Origin: Clostridia bacterium
Lineage (GTDB): Bacteria; Bacillota; Clostridia; CAKSNL01; HGM11501
Direction: 5' to 3'
Assembly: GCA_017411325.1 (NCBI GenBank)
Contig: JAFQQJ010000031.1
Location: 30,409 to 94,408 of the forward strand
Length of the DNA stretch: 64,000 nt
In this document: piece after piece, positions 1-8,111 of the stretch
Position numbering within the stretch: the stretch's first letter is position 1
Layout of the letters: each line of letters begins with the position of its first letter
Program-made: the position numbers and the translations under genes
Notes under the pieces: generated by a model
Database searches by the model: none
What the model was told of the DNA's origin: nothing
What the model saw: only the letters and a program-made list of their open reading frames with translations

Positions 1-474
1 GGAGTATTCCGCACAAGAATTGAGCTTCGTCAGATCGGTGTAAGAGACGAGGCTAAAATGATTGGCGGTGTAGGTATCTGCGGAAGAACTTTATGCTGCA
101 GCGGTTATCTTGATTCGTTTGTTCCCGTGTCTATAAAAATGGCAAAGGAGCAGGGGCTGTCACTTAATCCTACGAAAATTTCCGGTTCCTGCGGAAGGCT
201 TATGTGTTGCCTTAAATATGAGCAGGAGGCATATGAAGATTTGACAAAATCAATGCCCAAGGTTGGCGCTTTGGTTGAAATTCCGGGAGGAATCAAGGGA
301 ACAGTTGAAAAAATTGCCCTTCTTCGTAGAATTGTAACCGTAAGAATTGACGGAAACAACACCTCCGACTTAAAGGACTTTCCTGCAGACGAACTTAAAA
401 TCCTTCGCAACGGAAAGGCTCGTCACGACGCAGAAAGCGACATTAATGAAGAAGAATTAAAAGGTCTTGAATAA
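1..474 (+). CDS. ricT: RicT/YaaT-family PSP1 protein, 3' part only
   Basis: The reading frame is open from base 1, so the N-terminus lies outside the window; 157 residues are visible. The stretch RTRIELRQIGVRDEAKMIGG, followed by CGRTLCCSGYL and SGSCGRLMCCLKYE, is the conserved Cys-rich core of the PSP1 (YaaT/RicT) family. In Bacillus the RicT protein joins RicA and RicF in a Y-complex that carries [4Fe-4S] clusters and promotes RNase Y-dependent mRNA maturation, competence and sporulation. The paired Cys motifs needed for cluster binding are present. The C-terminal tail is acidic and poorly conserved, as usual. The first ATG in view (position 58) is internal, because the conserved core starts upstream of it. 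A bidirectional terminator follows directly. Family identity is secure; the role here is by homology. Confidence 0.9.
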   Translation, partial: GVFRTRIELRQIGVRDEAKMIGGVGICGRTLCCSGYLDSFVPVSIKMAKEQGLSLNPTKISGSCGRLMCCLKYEQEAYEDLTKSMPKVGALVEIPGGIKGTVEKIALLRRIVTVRIDGNNTSDLKDFPADELKILRNGKARHDAESDINEEELKGLE

Positions 475-475
475 G

Positions 476-513
476 AAAAATGGCACAAAGCAAAAGCTTT
501 GTGCCATTTTTAT
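476..513. terminator. Bidirectional terminator between ricT and the DUF4091 gene
   Basis: Perfect 10-bp stem (482-491 with 496-505, loop AAAA), A-rich on the left and T-rich on the right. It sits between two convergent genes, so it can serve both. Confidence 0.85.
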
Positions 514-535
514 ATAATAAAAAGTTTCCTTCCTT

Positions 536-2215
536 TTACCCTGTTATTGCCTTGATAACCAAATCGTCAATTCTGTCTCTTATCGCCTGCATAAGGGCAG
601 TATCGTCTGCACATTCAGCGAATGTCAAGGTCTTTCCGTAAACAGCTTCAATTTCAGATACAACATAGTCCTTTCCGTAGAAGGACTCGCAAAGTCTTAA
701 AACGCGGATATCCTCAAAAGCCTTATACATATAGTAAAGTCTCATAGACTCCAGGGGCTTACCCCGTCTTCCGGGATAAACCAAAAAGGCATCGCCTGCC
801 CAGCCCCAGTAGCCTGCCGTGCCGTTTAAGAAGGGATTAAAGCAATCATCCGAAAACTCGTTGTTGTAGAAGTTGTAGCCCCAGTGCAGGAAGCCCTTTA
901 TGCCGTACTTATACATCTGCATACCGATGGAGCGGGTACGTCCGCCGCTGTGGCAGAAATAGCGGTTGCTTGCCTTAAGCCAGGGGCCGCTGCAATAGTA
1001 AACCCAGCGCTCAGGGATATCTTCAGCCATAAAGTCCTCAATCTGATCCTCGCAGGGAACGGGGGTGTTGATTAAGCCCTTTTGATAGTATTCCACGTGG
1101 CTTATAGCGTCAAGCGACTTGAAATCCTTAAGTATATCAACGATGTTTTCCCTGTTTTTCATATATCGCTCAATGTGCTTTTCGTTGGGCTCGTCTGAAA
1201 TGTGGAAATAGGTCTTGCCCTTAAGACCGCACTTTTCCAAGTGGGCGGTAAATTCTGTTAAAAACTGTCTTATAAAGGAAACGTATTCTTCACCGACGGA
1301 GTCTGTCTCCCAACCGAAAATTCTCTTGTATTCACCGTCAACCGTCGCCATAATCTTGGGCGCATGGAGCGCACCCCACTGGGTAAAGAGGTGGGAAATT
1401 TCAAAAAATTCAATTCCGCAGCGCCTGCACATAGCTACCCAGCGGTCGAAAAGCGAAAAGTCAAAGGTGTACTTGCCTTTATTTACGGTTACGCCGATAA
1501 GCTGTGTGGTTGTCCGCTCTCCGCCAACTGCTGTGTCAAGAGGCGGTGTAAAAACGGGGGTTAAAATCATATTGTTGCCGTTTTCTGCAGCTGTCCTTAT
1601 GAAGTTTTCGCAAATTTCAAAGTGTCTGTCGGAAAAGGGCTCAACCTCGTAGTAATCGGCGATACAGTCCGCATAAAACCAGGTTGTGCAGATGTGGTCT
1701 GCTTCGGGGAGTGATGTAGGAAGGATTTCCACGGGTATGATTTCTTCCTTTAAGTAAATTCCGTCCTTTGTTGTTACACGGATTTTTGTTTCGTAAACTC
1801 CCGGCTCTAAATTTTCGCATGGATTAAATTCAATCCACATAGCACGAAGCTGCATTTTGCAAAGGGCGTAGCATCCGTCGTGCATCAGGGGATGAAGCAG
1901 ATCGGGATAAAGTCCGGGCTTTGCGCCGTTTAAGAATGTGGGATCTGCACTTATTGCCTTATCGGGGGTAACGTGGGTGGGAAGATAGTTCGGGATATTT
2001 TCCACCGCAAGGATTTTTACATAGGGAGAAAGCGCACCTTCCGCCTCAAAACGCAGATGGCGGACGGCACTGCCTGACTCGCCGTCATATACAAGGAGCT
2101 GAATTGCCGCCCTTTCGTTTTTGTACATACGAAGGCGTTTTATTTCTGCAAATTCAGAAGGTGTCTGGTGAAGAAAGCATTTATCCATTGCGGATACAAT
2201 TTTTGTTTCAAGCAT
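536..2215 (-). CDS. DUF4091 glycoside-hydrolase-like protein (copy 1)
   Basis: 559 residues, no signal peptide, so probably cytoplasmic. The N-terminal half (about 1-165) looks like a beta-sandwich (GVYETKIRV, PVEILPTSLP). The rest looks like a TIM-barrel glycosidase fold with YFHISDEP at about 336-343, where the Asp-Glu pair is the likely active-site acid. It ends in the DUF4091 block (HWGYNFYNN about 444, GDAFLVYPG about 474, then a helix around MRLYYMYKAFEDIRVL). DUF4091 proteins are poorly characterised and presumed glycosidases. It is a close tandem paralogue of the next gene and probably co-transcribed with it through a leaky terminator. Start chosen by AAAGGAA about 8 bases upstream. 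Substrate unknown. Confidence 0.8.
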   Translation of the reverse strand: MLETKIVSAMDKCFLHQTPSEFAEIKRLRMYKNERAAIQLLVYDGESGSAVRHLRFEAEGALSPYVKILAVENIPNYLPTHVTPDKAISADPTFLNGAKPGLYPDLLHPLMHDGCYALCKMQLRAMWIEFNPCENLEPGVYETKIRVTTKDGIYLKEEIIPVEILPTSLPEADHICTTWFYADCIADYYEVEPFSDRHFEICENFIRTAAENGNNMILTPVFTPPLDTAVGGERTTTQLIGVTVNKGKYTFDFSLFDRWVAMCRRCGIEFFEISHLFTQWGALHAPKIMATVDGEYKRIFGWETDSVGEEYVSFIRQFLTEFTAHLEKCGLKGKTYFHISDEPNEKHIERYMKNRENIVDILKDFKSLDAISHVEYYQKGLINTPVPCEDQIEDFMAEDIPERWVYYCSGPWLKASNRYFCHSGGRTRSIGMQMYKYGIKGFLHWGYNFYNNEFSDDCFNPFLNGTAGYWGWAGDAFLVYPGRRGKPLESMRLYYMYKAFEDIRVLRLCESFYGKDYVVSEIEAVYGKTLTFAECADDTALMQAIRDRIDDLVIKAITG

Positions 2216-2232
2216 AAAATCGTTCCTTTCAT

Positions 2233-2261
2233 AAAAGCACGAAGCAAAGCTTCGTGCTTTT
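2233..2261 (-). terminator. Terminator between the two DUF4091 genes
   Basis: Perfect 13-bp stem (2233-2245 with 2249-2261), 3-nt loop and a short T run on the minus strand. It would attenuate read-through from the upstream paralogue into the downstream one. Confidence 0.75.
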
Positions 2262-2265
2262 ACAC

Positions 2266-3948
2266 TTACTTGTTTATTGCAGCAACTATTAAATCGTCAA
2301 TTCTGTCACGGATAGCCTGCATAAGCGCGCTTTCGTCAGCACATTCTTCAAATGTTAAAGTCTTTCCGTAAACAGCTTCAATTTCAGAAACAACCTTGTC
2401 TTTTCCGTAGAAGGACTCGCAAAGTCTTAAAACTCTTATGTCTTCAAAAGCCTTATACATATAGTAAAGTCTTATGGATTCCCAGGCTTTTCCGCTTCTT
2501 CCGGGATATACTATATAACCGTCGCCTGCGCTTCCCCAGTAGCCAAGGTTTGCATTTAAGAAGGGGTTGAAGGGCTCGTCGGAGAACTGGGAATTATAAT
2601 AGTTGTAGCCCCAGTGTAAAAAGCCCTTTATGCCGTACTTATACATCTGCATTCCGAGGCTTCTTGTGCGTGCACCACTCTGGGCAAAGAAGCGGTTTGT
2701 CGCCTTCGTCCAGGGGCCGCAGCAATAGTAAACCCAGCGTTCAGCGATGTCTTCTGCCATAAAGTCTTCAATTCTTGACTCGGAGGGAACGGGAACCTCG
2801 ATAAGTCCTTTCTGATAATATTCTACGTGGCTTAAAGCATCAAGTGACTTAAAGCCCTTTAAGATATCAACGATGTTTTCTCTGTTCTGCATATAACGGT
2901 CAACGTGCTTTTCGTTGGGCTCGTCTGAAATGTGGAAATAGGTTCTGTCTTTAAGGCCGTTTTTCTCAATATACTGGGTAAACTCGGTTAAGAACTGTCT
3001 TATAAAGGTAACATATTCTTCTCCGACAGAATCTGTTTCCCAACCGAAAATTCTCTTGTATTCACCGTCTACCGTTGCCATAACTTTGGGAGCGTGGAGT
3101 GCACCCCACTGGGTGAAGAGGTGGGAAATTTCAAAATATTTTACGCCGCAGCGGTCGCAAATTTCTACCCAGCGGTCAAAAAGTGAAAAATCAAAGGTGT
3201 ACTTTCCGTTTTCAACCGTTACGCCGACAAGCTGTGTGGTTGTTCGCTCTCCACCCTGTGCTGTGTCAAGGGGCGGTGTGAAAACGGGAGTTAAAATCAT
3301 ATTGATGCCGCTTTCAACTGCGGTTTTTATAAAGTTTTCGCAAATTTCAAAATGCTTATCCGAGAAAGGCTCAACCTCGTAGTAATCGGCAAGGCAGTCT
3401 GCATAAAACCAGTTTGTGCAGATGTGGTCTTCAGAAGGAAGGCTTGCGGGAAGAATTTCCACAGTAAAGGGAATTTCTTTTACATGAAAACCGTTTTTGT
3501 GTGTTATGCGAAGCTTGATTTCGTAAACTCCGGGCTCTAAATTTTCTTCGGGGTTAAATTCAAACCACATAGCACGAAGCTGCTGCTGACAAAAAGCATA
3601 GCATCCGTCGTGAATTAAAGGATGAAGCAAATCGGGATAAAGTCCGGGCTTTGCACCGTTTAAAAAGGCAGGGTCCGACTCCATGGCAAGCTTGGGTGTT
3701 ACGGGAGTGGGAAGGTAGTTCGGAATATTTTCAACTGCAGAAATTTTCGTATAGGGGGAAAGCGCACCTTCAACCTCAAAACGGAATACGCGAACTGCGT
3801 TCCATGAATCAGCATCGTCATAAACCAGGAGCTGAACTGCCGCTTTTTCGTTTTTGTACATACGAAGACGGGTAATTTCGGCAAACTCAGAAGGTGTCTG
3901 GTGAATAAAGCATTTTTCCATTGCAGATACAATTTTCGTTTCAAACAT
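2266..3948 (-). CDS. DUF4091 glycoside-hydrolase-like protein (copy 2)
   Basis: 560 residues from the chosen start. It can be aligned end to end with copy 1, including the YFHISDEP motif, HWGYNYYN, GDGYIVYPG and the C-terminal helix, so the two arose by tandem duplication. I place the start at the second in-frame Met (MFETK): the ribosome site AAGGAAAGGA is 8 bases from it but directly abuts the upstream ATG at 3957, and MFETK matches the MLETK start of the paralogue. Divergent from an AraC regulator 146 bp away, which probably controls both copies. No signal peptide is seen. The predicted role is intracellular glycan processing, by family inference only. Confidence 0.8.
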   Translation of the reverse strand: MFETKIVSAMEKCFIHQTPSEFAEITRLRMYKNEKAAVQLLVYDDADSWNAVRVFRFEVEGALSPYTKISAVENIPNYLPTPVTPKLAMESDPAFLNGAKPGLYPDLLHPLIHDGCYAFCQQQLRAMWFEFNPEENLEPGVYEIKLRITHKNGFHVKEIPFTVEILPASLPSEDHICTNWFYADCLADYYEVEPFSDKHFEICENFIKTAVESGINMILTPVFTPPLDTAQGGERTTTQLVGVTVENGKYTFDFSLFDRWVEICDRCGVKYFEISHLFTQWGALHAPKVMATVDGEYKRIFGWETDSVGEEYVTFIRQFLTEFTQYIEKNGLKDRTYFHISDEPNEKHVDRYMQNRENIVDILKGFKSLDALSHVEYYQKGLIEVPVPSESRIEDFMAEDIAERWVYYCCGPWTKATNRFFAQSGARTRSLGMQMYKYGIKGFLHWGYNYYNSQFSDEPFNPFLNANLGYWGSAGDGYIVYPGRSGKAWESIRLYYMYKAFEDIRVLRLCESFYGKDKVVSEIEAVYGKTLTFEECADESALMQAIRDRIDDLIVAAINK

Positions 3949-4094
3949 CAAAATCATTCCTTTCCTTATTATAGCTTAAGTATATCAAGTATTTATAAAA
4001 AAGTCTTGCACTTTTAGTTTTTGTTTCGGTATTTTCGGATATTTTTGTTGTATTTTTTAATATATGGTGGTAAAATATTTTAAGAGGTGATTTT

Positions 4095-4985
4095 ATGAAA
4101 TACACCAAAACCGTGCTTAAGGAGATAATAAACGTTGAAAGCATAAGAACGGTGCACTATTTTGAGTATTCAAAGGACTATATCTATGAGGGTGAAAAGC
4201 ACGACTTCTGGGAGATAGTTTATGTTGACAAGGGCAATGTCACCGTGGGTGCGGACGATAAGAAAATCTTACTTAATCAGGGGGATGTTTACTTTCATAA
4301 GCCCATGCAATGGCACAATGTTGCGGCGGATGGCATAACTGCGCCCAACCTTGCGATAATATCCTTCGACTGCCACGATGAGGCAATGAACTATTTTACC
4401 GATAAGCTTTTTCATCTGGAGCCGAGACTAAGGACGGTTTTATCCCACGTAATCACCGAAACGGAAAATGCCTTTATAACGCCCATCGGAAAATATTATA
4501 AGGGTATGCTTTCGGCAAATCCCGAAGCCTCGGAATGCTCAGAGCAGCTGATAAAGGTGTATTTAACGGAATTTTTACTTCTTCTTTTAAGGGAAAATGC
4601 CCAAAATGAGCGGGTAAAAGCAAAAATTGACGAAAACTCCTTTGACAGAATAGTAAAATTTCTTGAGGAAAACATTGCAGAAAACGTGTCCCTTTCCGAT
4701 GTTGCAAGCTTTATGCACATAAGCCAGTCCACGGTAAAAAAGTTTTTCAAGGAAAATACGGGAAAGGGCTTTGTCACCTACTTCACCGAAATGAAAATGA
4801 AGGAAGCAAAAAGGCTTTTCAGGGAATACAGCAAAAACGTGGCGGAGGTGGCACAGAAACTCGGCTATAACGATTCAGCATATTTTGCCCGGGTTTTCAG
4901 GCGTGTAACACATTTAAGCCCCTCGGAATATAAAAAATCCGTAAAAGAATTTGATAAATGCTTTGCATACAGCAAGGATTTGTGA
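4095..4985 (+). CDS. AraC-family regulator with cupin sensor domain
   Basis: 296 residues. The N-terminal part (about 15-110) is a cupin-like ligand domain (HDFWEIVYVDKG, GDVYFHKPMQWHN). The C-terminal part (about 190-290) carries the two AraC helix-turn-helix units (VSLSDVASFMHISQSTVKKF and VAEVAQKLGYNDSAYFARVF, then LSPSEYKK). This domain order is typical of sugar-responsive activators. It is divergent from the DUF4091 pair and 34 bp upstream of an Ldh2-type dehydrogenase, so it probably controls one or both. Start supported by AAGAGGTG 5 bases upstream. The effector is unknown. Confidence 0.88.
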   Translation: MKYTKTVLKEIINVESIRTVHYFEYSKDYIYEGEKHDFWEIVYVDKGNVTVGADDKKILLNQGDVYFHKPMQWHNVAADGITAPNLAIISFDCHDEAMNYFTDKLFHLEPRLRTVLSHVITETENAFITPIGKYYKGMLSANPEASECSEQLIKVYLTEFLLLLLRENAQNERVKAKIDENSFDRIVKFLEENIAENVSLSDVASFMHISQSTVKKFFKENTGKGFVTYFTEMKMKEAKRLFREYSKNVAEVAQKLGYNDSAYFARVFRRVTHLSPSEYKKSVKEFDKCFAYSKDL

Positions 4986-5019
4986 TAGAATATACATAAT
5001 ATAAAAAGGAGATGTTTTT

Positions 5020-6141
5020 ATGGCTAAAGATATAAGATATACCTATCCTGCGTTAAAGGAATTCTGCGAAACCGCATTTCAGAAAATCGGCTTTTCAAAG
5101 GGTGACAGCGAAATTATAACGGACGTGCTTCTGCTTTCAGACCTTTACGGAATTGCAAGCCACGGAATGCAGAGACTTGTAAGATACCATAAGGGTATTG
5201 AAAAGGGATTAATCAAGGTTGATGCAAAGCCTGAAATCGTCTTTGAAACCCCCGTTTCTCTTGTAATCGAGGGTAACGATGGTATGGGACAGCTCAATTC
5301 CTATTTTGCAATGACCAAGGCAATCGAAAAAGCTGAAAAGAGCGGCATCTGCATTGCCAACGTGAGAAATTCAAACCACTTCGGTATTGCAGGATACTAT
5401 GCAAAAATGGCGGCGGACAAGGGCTATATCGGTTTTGCTATGACAAATTCCGAGGCGATTATGGTTCCCACCTTCGGTAAAAAGGCAATGCTCGGCTCTA
5501 ACCCCATCGCAATGGCAATGCCAGCAAAGCCCTATCCTTTCTTCTTCGATGCATCAACAACCGTTGTAACAAGAGGAAAACTTGAGCTTTACAATAAAAT
5601 GGAAAAGCCCCTTCCCGAGGGCTGGGCGCTTGACAAAAACGGACACGGCTCCTCCGATGCATCCGATGTTCTTAAGAATATCGTTGCCAAGGCAGGCGGC
5701 GGAATTATGCCCCTGGGCGGTGAAACCGAACAGCTGGGAAGCCACAAGGGCTACGGCTATGGTATGGTTTGCGAAATTTTCTGTTCCATCCTTTCTATGG
5801 GTATCACTTCAAATCACACCCATATCGACGGTAAGGGCGGCACCTGTCACGGCTTTGCTGTTATCAATCCTGCAATTTTCGGAAATCCTGCAGAAATTGA
5901 AGAGCATTTTTCAACCTTCCTTCGTGAGCTTCGTGAAGCTCCCAAGGCTGAGGGTGCGGAAAGAATTTACACCCACGGCGAAAAGGAAGTTATCGCATAT
6001 CGCGACAGAATGGAAAACGGCATTGACATAAATGTCAACACCGTTGCCGAAATGGTTGACTTCTGCGAGTTTGTAGGTCTTGACGTTGAAAAGTATCTCG
6101 GCAAGCTTGACCTTGAAAAGAAGGAAAGCTCCTATAACTGA
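5020..6141 (+). CDS. Ldh2-family malate/L-lactate-type dehydrogenase
   Basis: 373 residues, full length for the family. Ldh2/MDH2 oxidoreductases (malate, lactate, ureidoglycolate, 2,3-diketogulonate and sugar-acid dehydrogenases) use NAD(P) with a fold unlike ordinary LDH. Diagnostic blocks are SHGMQRLVRY near residue 48, SNHFGIAGYY near 120, and the nucleotide-binding segment around GSNPIAMAMP. The His in SNHFG is the conserved catalytic region. Ribosome site AAAAGGAGATG is well placed. Lying downstream of an AraC sensor and next to glycosidase-like genes, it may oxidise a sugar acid released from a glycan, but the substrate cannot be read from sequence. Confidence 0.87.
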   Translation: MAKDIRYTYPALKEFCETAFQKIGFSKGDSEIITDVLLLSDLYGIASHGMQRLVRYHKGIEKGLIKVDAKPEIVFETPVSLVIEGNDGMGQLNSYFAMTKAIEKAEKSGICIANVRNSNHFGIAGYYAKMAADKGYIGFAMTNSEAIMVPTFGKKAMLGSNPIAMAMPAKPYPFFFDASTTVVTRGKLELYNKMEKPLPEGWALDKNGHGSSDASDVLKNIVAKAGGGIMPLGGETEQLGSHKGYGYGMVCEIFCSILSMGITSNHTHIDGKGGTCHGFAVINPAIFGNPAEIEEHFSTFLRELREAPKAEGAERIYTHGEKEVIAYRDRMENGIDINVNTVAEMVDFCEFVGLDVEKYLGKLDLEKKESSYN

Positions 6142-6157
6142 GAAAAGTAGCTATACT

Positions 6158-6643
6158 ATGGTACCACCAAAACGGAAACCTGCAAGATTAAAAGGATATG
6201 ATTATTCTTTGCCCGGTGCATACTTTGTAACGGTTTGTACAAAGGACAGAAAATGTATATTGGGAGAAATCGTAGGGGAGGGGCTCTGTCCCCTCCCGGA
6301 AAATATATTAACGCCTTTAGGAAAAGAAACGGAAGCCGCAATACAATTTATAGACAATAATTATACCGGCGTAAAAATAGACCGGTATGTTATTATGCCG
6401 AATCATATCCATTTAATAGTGATTATTGAAGATACGGGAGGGGACGGAGCCCCTCCCCTACAAAGCATAATGGGACGGTTAAAGTCTTATACTACAAACG
6501 TATACGGAAAAACACTTTGGCAGCGTTCCTTCCACGACCATATAATCCGTGATGAAGAGGATTATAAAAAAATTGCCGAATACATTGATACCAATCCGCA
6601 AAAATGGAAGCTTGATTGCTTTTACTATGGAAAACCGCAGTGA
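6158..6643 (+). CDS. REP-associated tyrosine transposase (RAYT, Y1/IS200-like)
   Basis: 161 residues from the ATG at 6158; an upstream ATG at 6080 overlaps the preceding gene and is unlikely. The HUH motif is MPNHIHLIV (His83 and His85). SLPGAYFVTVCTKDRK near the start and LWQRSFHDHIIRDEEDYKKI plus YIDTNPQKW near the end are characteristic of RAYT proteins. RAYTs cut and join single-stranded REP palindromes and are usually single-copy, domesticated genes. Unusually, two REP-like palindromes lie inside this frame and are translated as GEGLCPLPE and GGDGAPPLQ (separate entries). No IS ends flank the gene. Related palindromes occur elsewhere in the window. Confidence 0.88.
   Translation: MVPPKRKPARLKGYDYSLPGAYFVTVCTKDRKCILGEIVGEGLCPLPENILTPLGKETEAAIQFIDNNYTGVKIDRYVIMPNHIHLIVIIEDTGGDGAPPLQSIMGRLKSYTTNVYGKTLWQRSFHDHIIRDEEDYKKIAEYIDTNPQKWKLDCFYYGKPQ
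6272..6297 (+). repeat. REP-like palindrome inside the RAYT gene, copy A
   Basis: Begins GTAGGGGAGGGG; its core is an 8-bp stem (6276-6283 with 6290-6297) around a 6-nt loop. It reads in frame within the transposase. It is a 26-bp inverted match, one base different, to the copy at 6436-6461. Confidence 0.85.
6436..6461 (-). repeat. REP-like palindrome inside the RAYT gene, copy B
   Basis: Stem 6436-6443 with 6450-6457, loop 6 nt, ending CCCCTAC. Inverted copy of 6272-6297 with a single mismatch in the loop. The two copies bracket the segment encoding the HUH motif. Confidence 0.85.
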
Positions 6644-6661
6644 ATTTCGCTGCGGTTTTTT
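6631..6661. terminator. Terminator of the RAYT unit
   Basis: 10-bp stem (AAAACCGCAG with CTGCGGTTTT) followed by a T run. The stop codon of the transposase lies in the loop. Shared with the convergent gene ending at 6661. Confidence 0.8.
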
Positions 6662-8019
6662 TAATAAATTCTTTTTATTATACCAAACTGTTCGTTGGTG
6701 ATGTAAATCTTTCCGTCGGGGGAGGCAATGGCTTTATCCGAATAGATATAACGCCTGAGAAGCGTAAGCTTTTCTCCGTCGAAGGAGTAATAGCCGTCGT
6801 TATAGGGCGATACACTGTAGTTGTTGGAGCTTAAACTGATGGCATACTCTTCAGGCATCCATAAGCATTTTAAATAAACCTTTCCGTTTGCTTCACCGAT
6901 TAATTCCACGCTGTTAAAGTCGGGGAAAAGGTCATTTATATAGGTTACGCCTCCGTCCGGAGAAATCTTGCAGAGATGTAAGTGCTTGTGAAGGAAGGTA
7001 TTTCCCTTCCATCCCGTGTAGCGGAGGGAGGAAACGTAAACATCATCGCCGATTTTCACAGCCTTTTCCACATAAGAATTGTCAGTAACTCTTATAAAGG
7101 AGTCGTCAACAACGAGGTAGGTGTGACGTTCATAAGGGATATAGGGGGGCTGTGTAACGGAATAGTGATAGCCGAGGCTTAAGGTTATAAAGTGCATTCC
7201 GTTTTCGGTATATTCTGTGTAGCTTGCTTTTGAGTCATCAAGGGTGGTAGTCCCCGAGGCTAAAACTGAAATTTCAGAAAGAACCTGTCCGTCAAGCACG
7301 AAGCGGTTGTCTTTAATCTCAAGCTTTCGGTCGGACATTATAAATTCCCGTCCTTCCTTGTATTCAAAGGGCTCGATTTTTGTTATTTCGTCGGTTTTGT
7401 AGTCAACGCGGAAAAATCCTTCGCCGCCCGCCGCAAGACCTCGGATAATTGCATAGTCGGGAGTTTCCTTCAAGATTATCATGGAGCTTCCGAAGCCTCT
7501 GAAACATGGCTTTACGGTAAGGGTGCGCCTGCCGTCCTTTTCGGAAAAGTCAATGTCCCAGTAAAATTCTTCGGTGGCATAATCGTAGGTAAGGGGGAAA
7601 TAGGTGATGCCGCGGAAGTTGAAGAGTGGGTATTCTGCTTCGGAGTTATTTACTTTTACGCCGTTCACATAAACGGGGTAGGTAACAAGTGTTGCCTTGT
7701 TGTATTTCGGGTTTTGTGTGGTTTCGTATATGGGAAGGTTACCCATATAATAATCCTTGGGATGCGCGGCAATGAAAAGCCCTTCCCCCTCTACCCAGGA
7801 GGAGGAAACCTTAAGGGCCGCCATATAGTCATAGGTCATGGGAAAATAGGTTACATCCTTGTATGAAAGGATGGGATAAATTGAATCAAAATAGTAAATT
7901 GAGCTTGTATCAAGAATAAAATCATAGTCGGGGATTAAAACCGTAATTTCATCCTCCGATGCGGAGGGTATTACGCAAAGTGCAAGGACAATGGTGATTA
8001 AAAGTATTATTTTTTTCAT
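6661..8019 (-). CDS. Secreted protein with stalk-like repeats and propeller-like C-terminus
   Basis: 452 residues from the chosen start. Signal peptide MKKIILLITIVLALCVIPSA with probable cleavage after the Ala. Two related blocks, DVTYFPMTYDYMAAL (about 58-72) and GITYFPLTYDYATEEFYWD (about 136-154), resemble the copper-amine-oxidase N-terminal (stalk) repeat common in clostridial exported proteins. The remainder is beta-rich with recurring display-like strands and may be a propeller; I recognise no catalytic motif. Start at 8019 fits AAAGGAGGAT 6 bases upstream and begins the signal peptide; the upstream in-frame ATG has no such site. Lies alone between terminators. Function unknown, likely cell-envelope. 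Confidence 0.7.
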   Translation of the reverse strand: MKKIILLITIVLALCVIPSASEDEITVLIPDYDFILDTSSIYYFDSIYPILSYKDVTYFPMTYDYMAALKVSSSWVEGEGLFIAAHPKDYYMGNLPIYETTQNPKYNKATLVTYPVYVNGVKVNNSEAEYPLFNFRGITYFPLTYDYATEEFYWDIDFSEKDGRRTLTVKPCFRGFGSSMIILKETPDYAIIRGLAAGGEGFFRVDYKTDEITKIEPFEYKEGREFIMSDRKLEIKDNRFVLDGQVLSEISVLASGTTTLDDSKASYTEYTENGMHFITLSLGYHYSVTQPPYIPYERHTYLVVDDSFIRVTDNSYVEKAVKIGDDVYVSSLRYTGWKGNTFLHKHLHLCKISPDGGVTYINDLFPDFNSVELIGEANGKVYLKCLWMPEEYAISLSSNNYSVSPYNDGYYSFDGEKLTLLRRYIYSDKAIASPDGKIYITNEQFGIIKRIY

Positions 8020-8081
8020 AAAATATCCTCCTTTTGTTTTGGTAATTATATTATAATGTATGCCTGTATTTATTGTCAATA

Positions 8082-8111
8082 AAAAATACGCGTCCGCAGA
8101 CGCGTATTTTT
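8082..8111 (-). terminator. Terminator of the SpoU methylase gene
   Basis: Perfect 13-bp stem (8082-8094 with 8099-8111), loop CGCA, with flanking A and T runs. The stop codon of the methylase gene overlaps its base. Confidence 0.85.

Noticed and set aside
1215..1652. Open frame antisense to DUF4091 copy 1
   Set aside because: The corresponding frame also exists opposite copy 2 because the two genes are paralogues, so the similarity does not show that it is coding.
6272..6461. Terminal inverted repeats of an insertion sequence
   Set aside because: The 26-bp inverted pair lies inside the transposase frame and does not bound it; no target duplication is seen.
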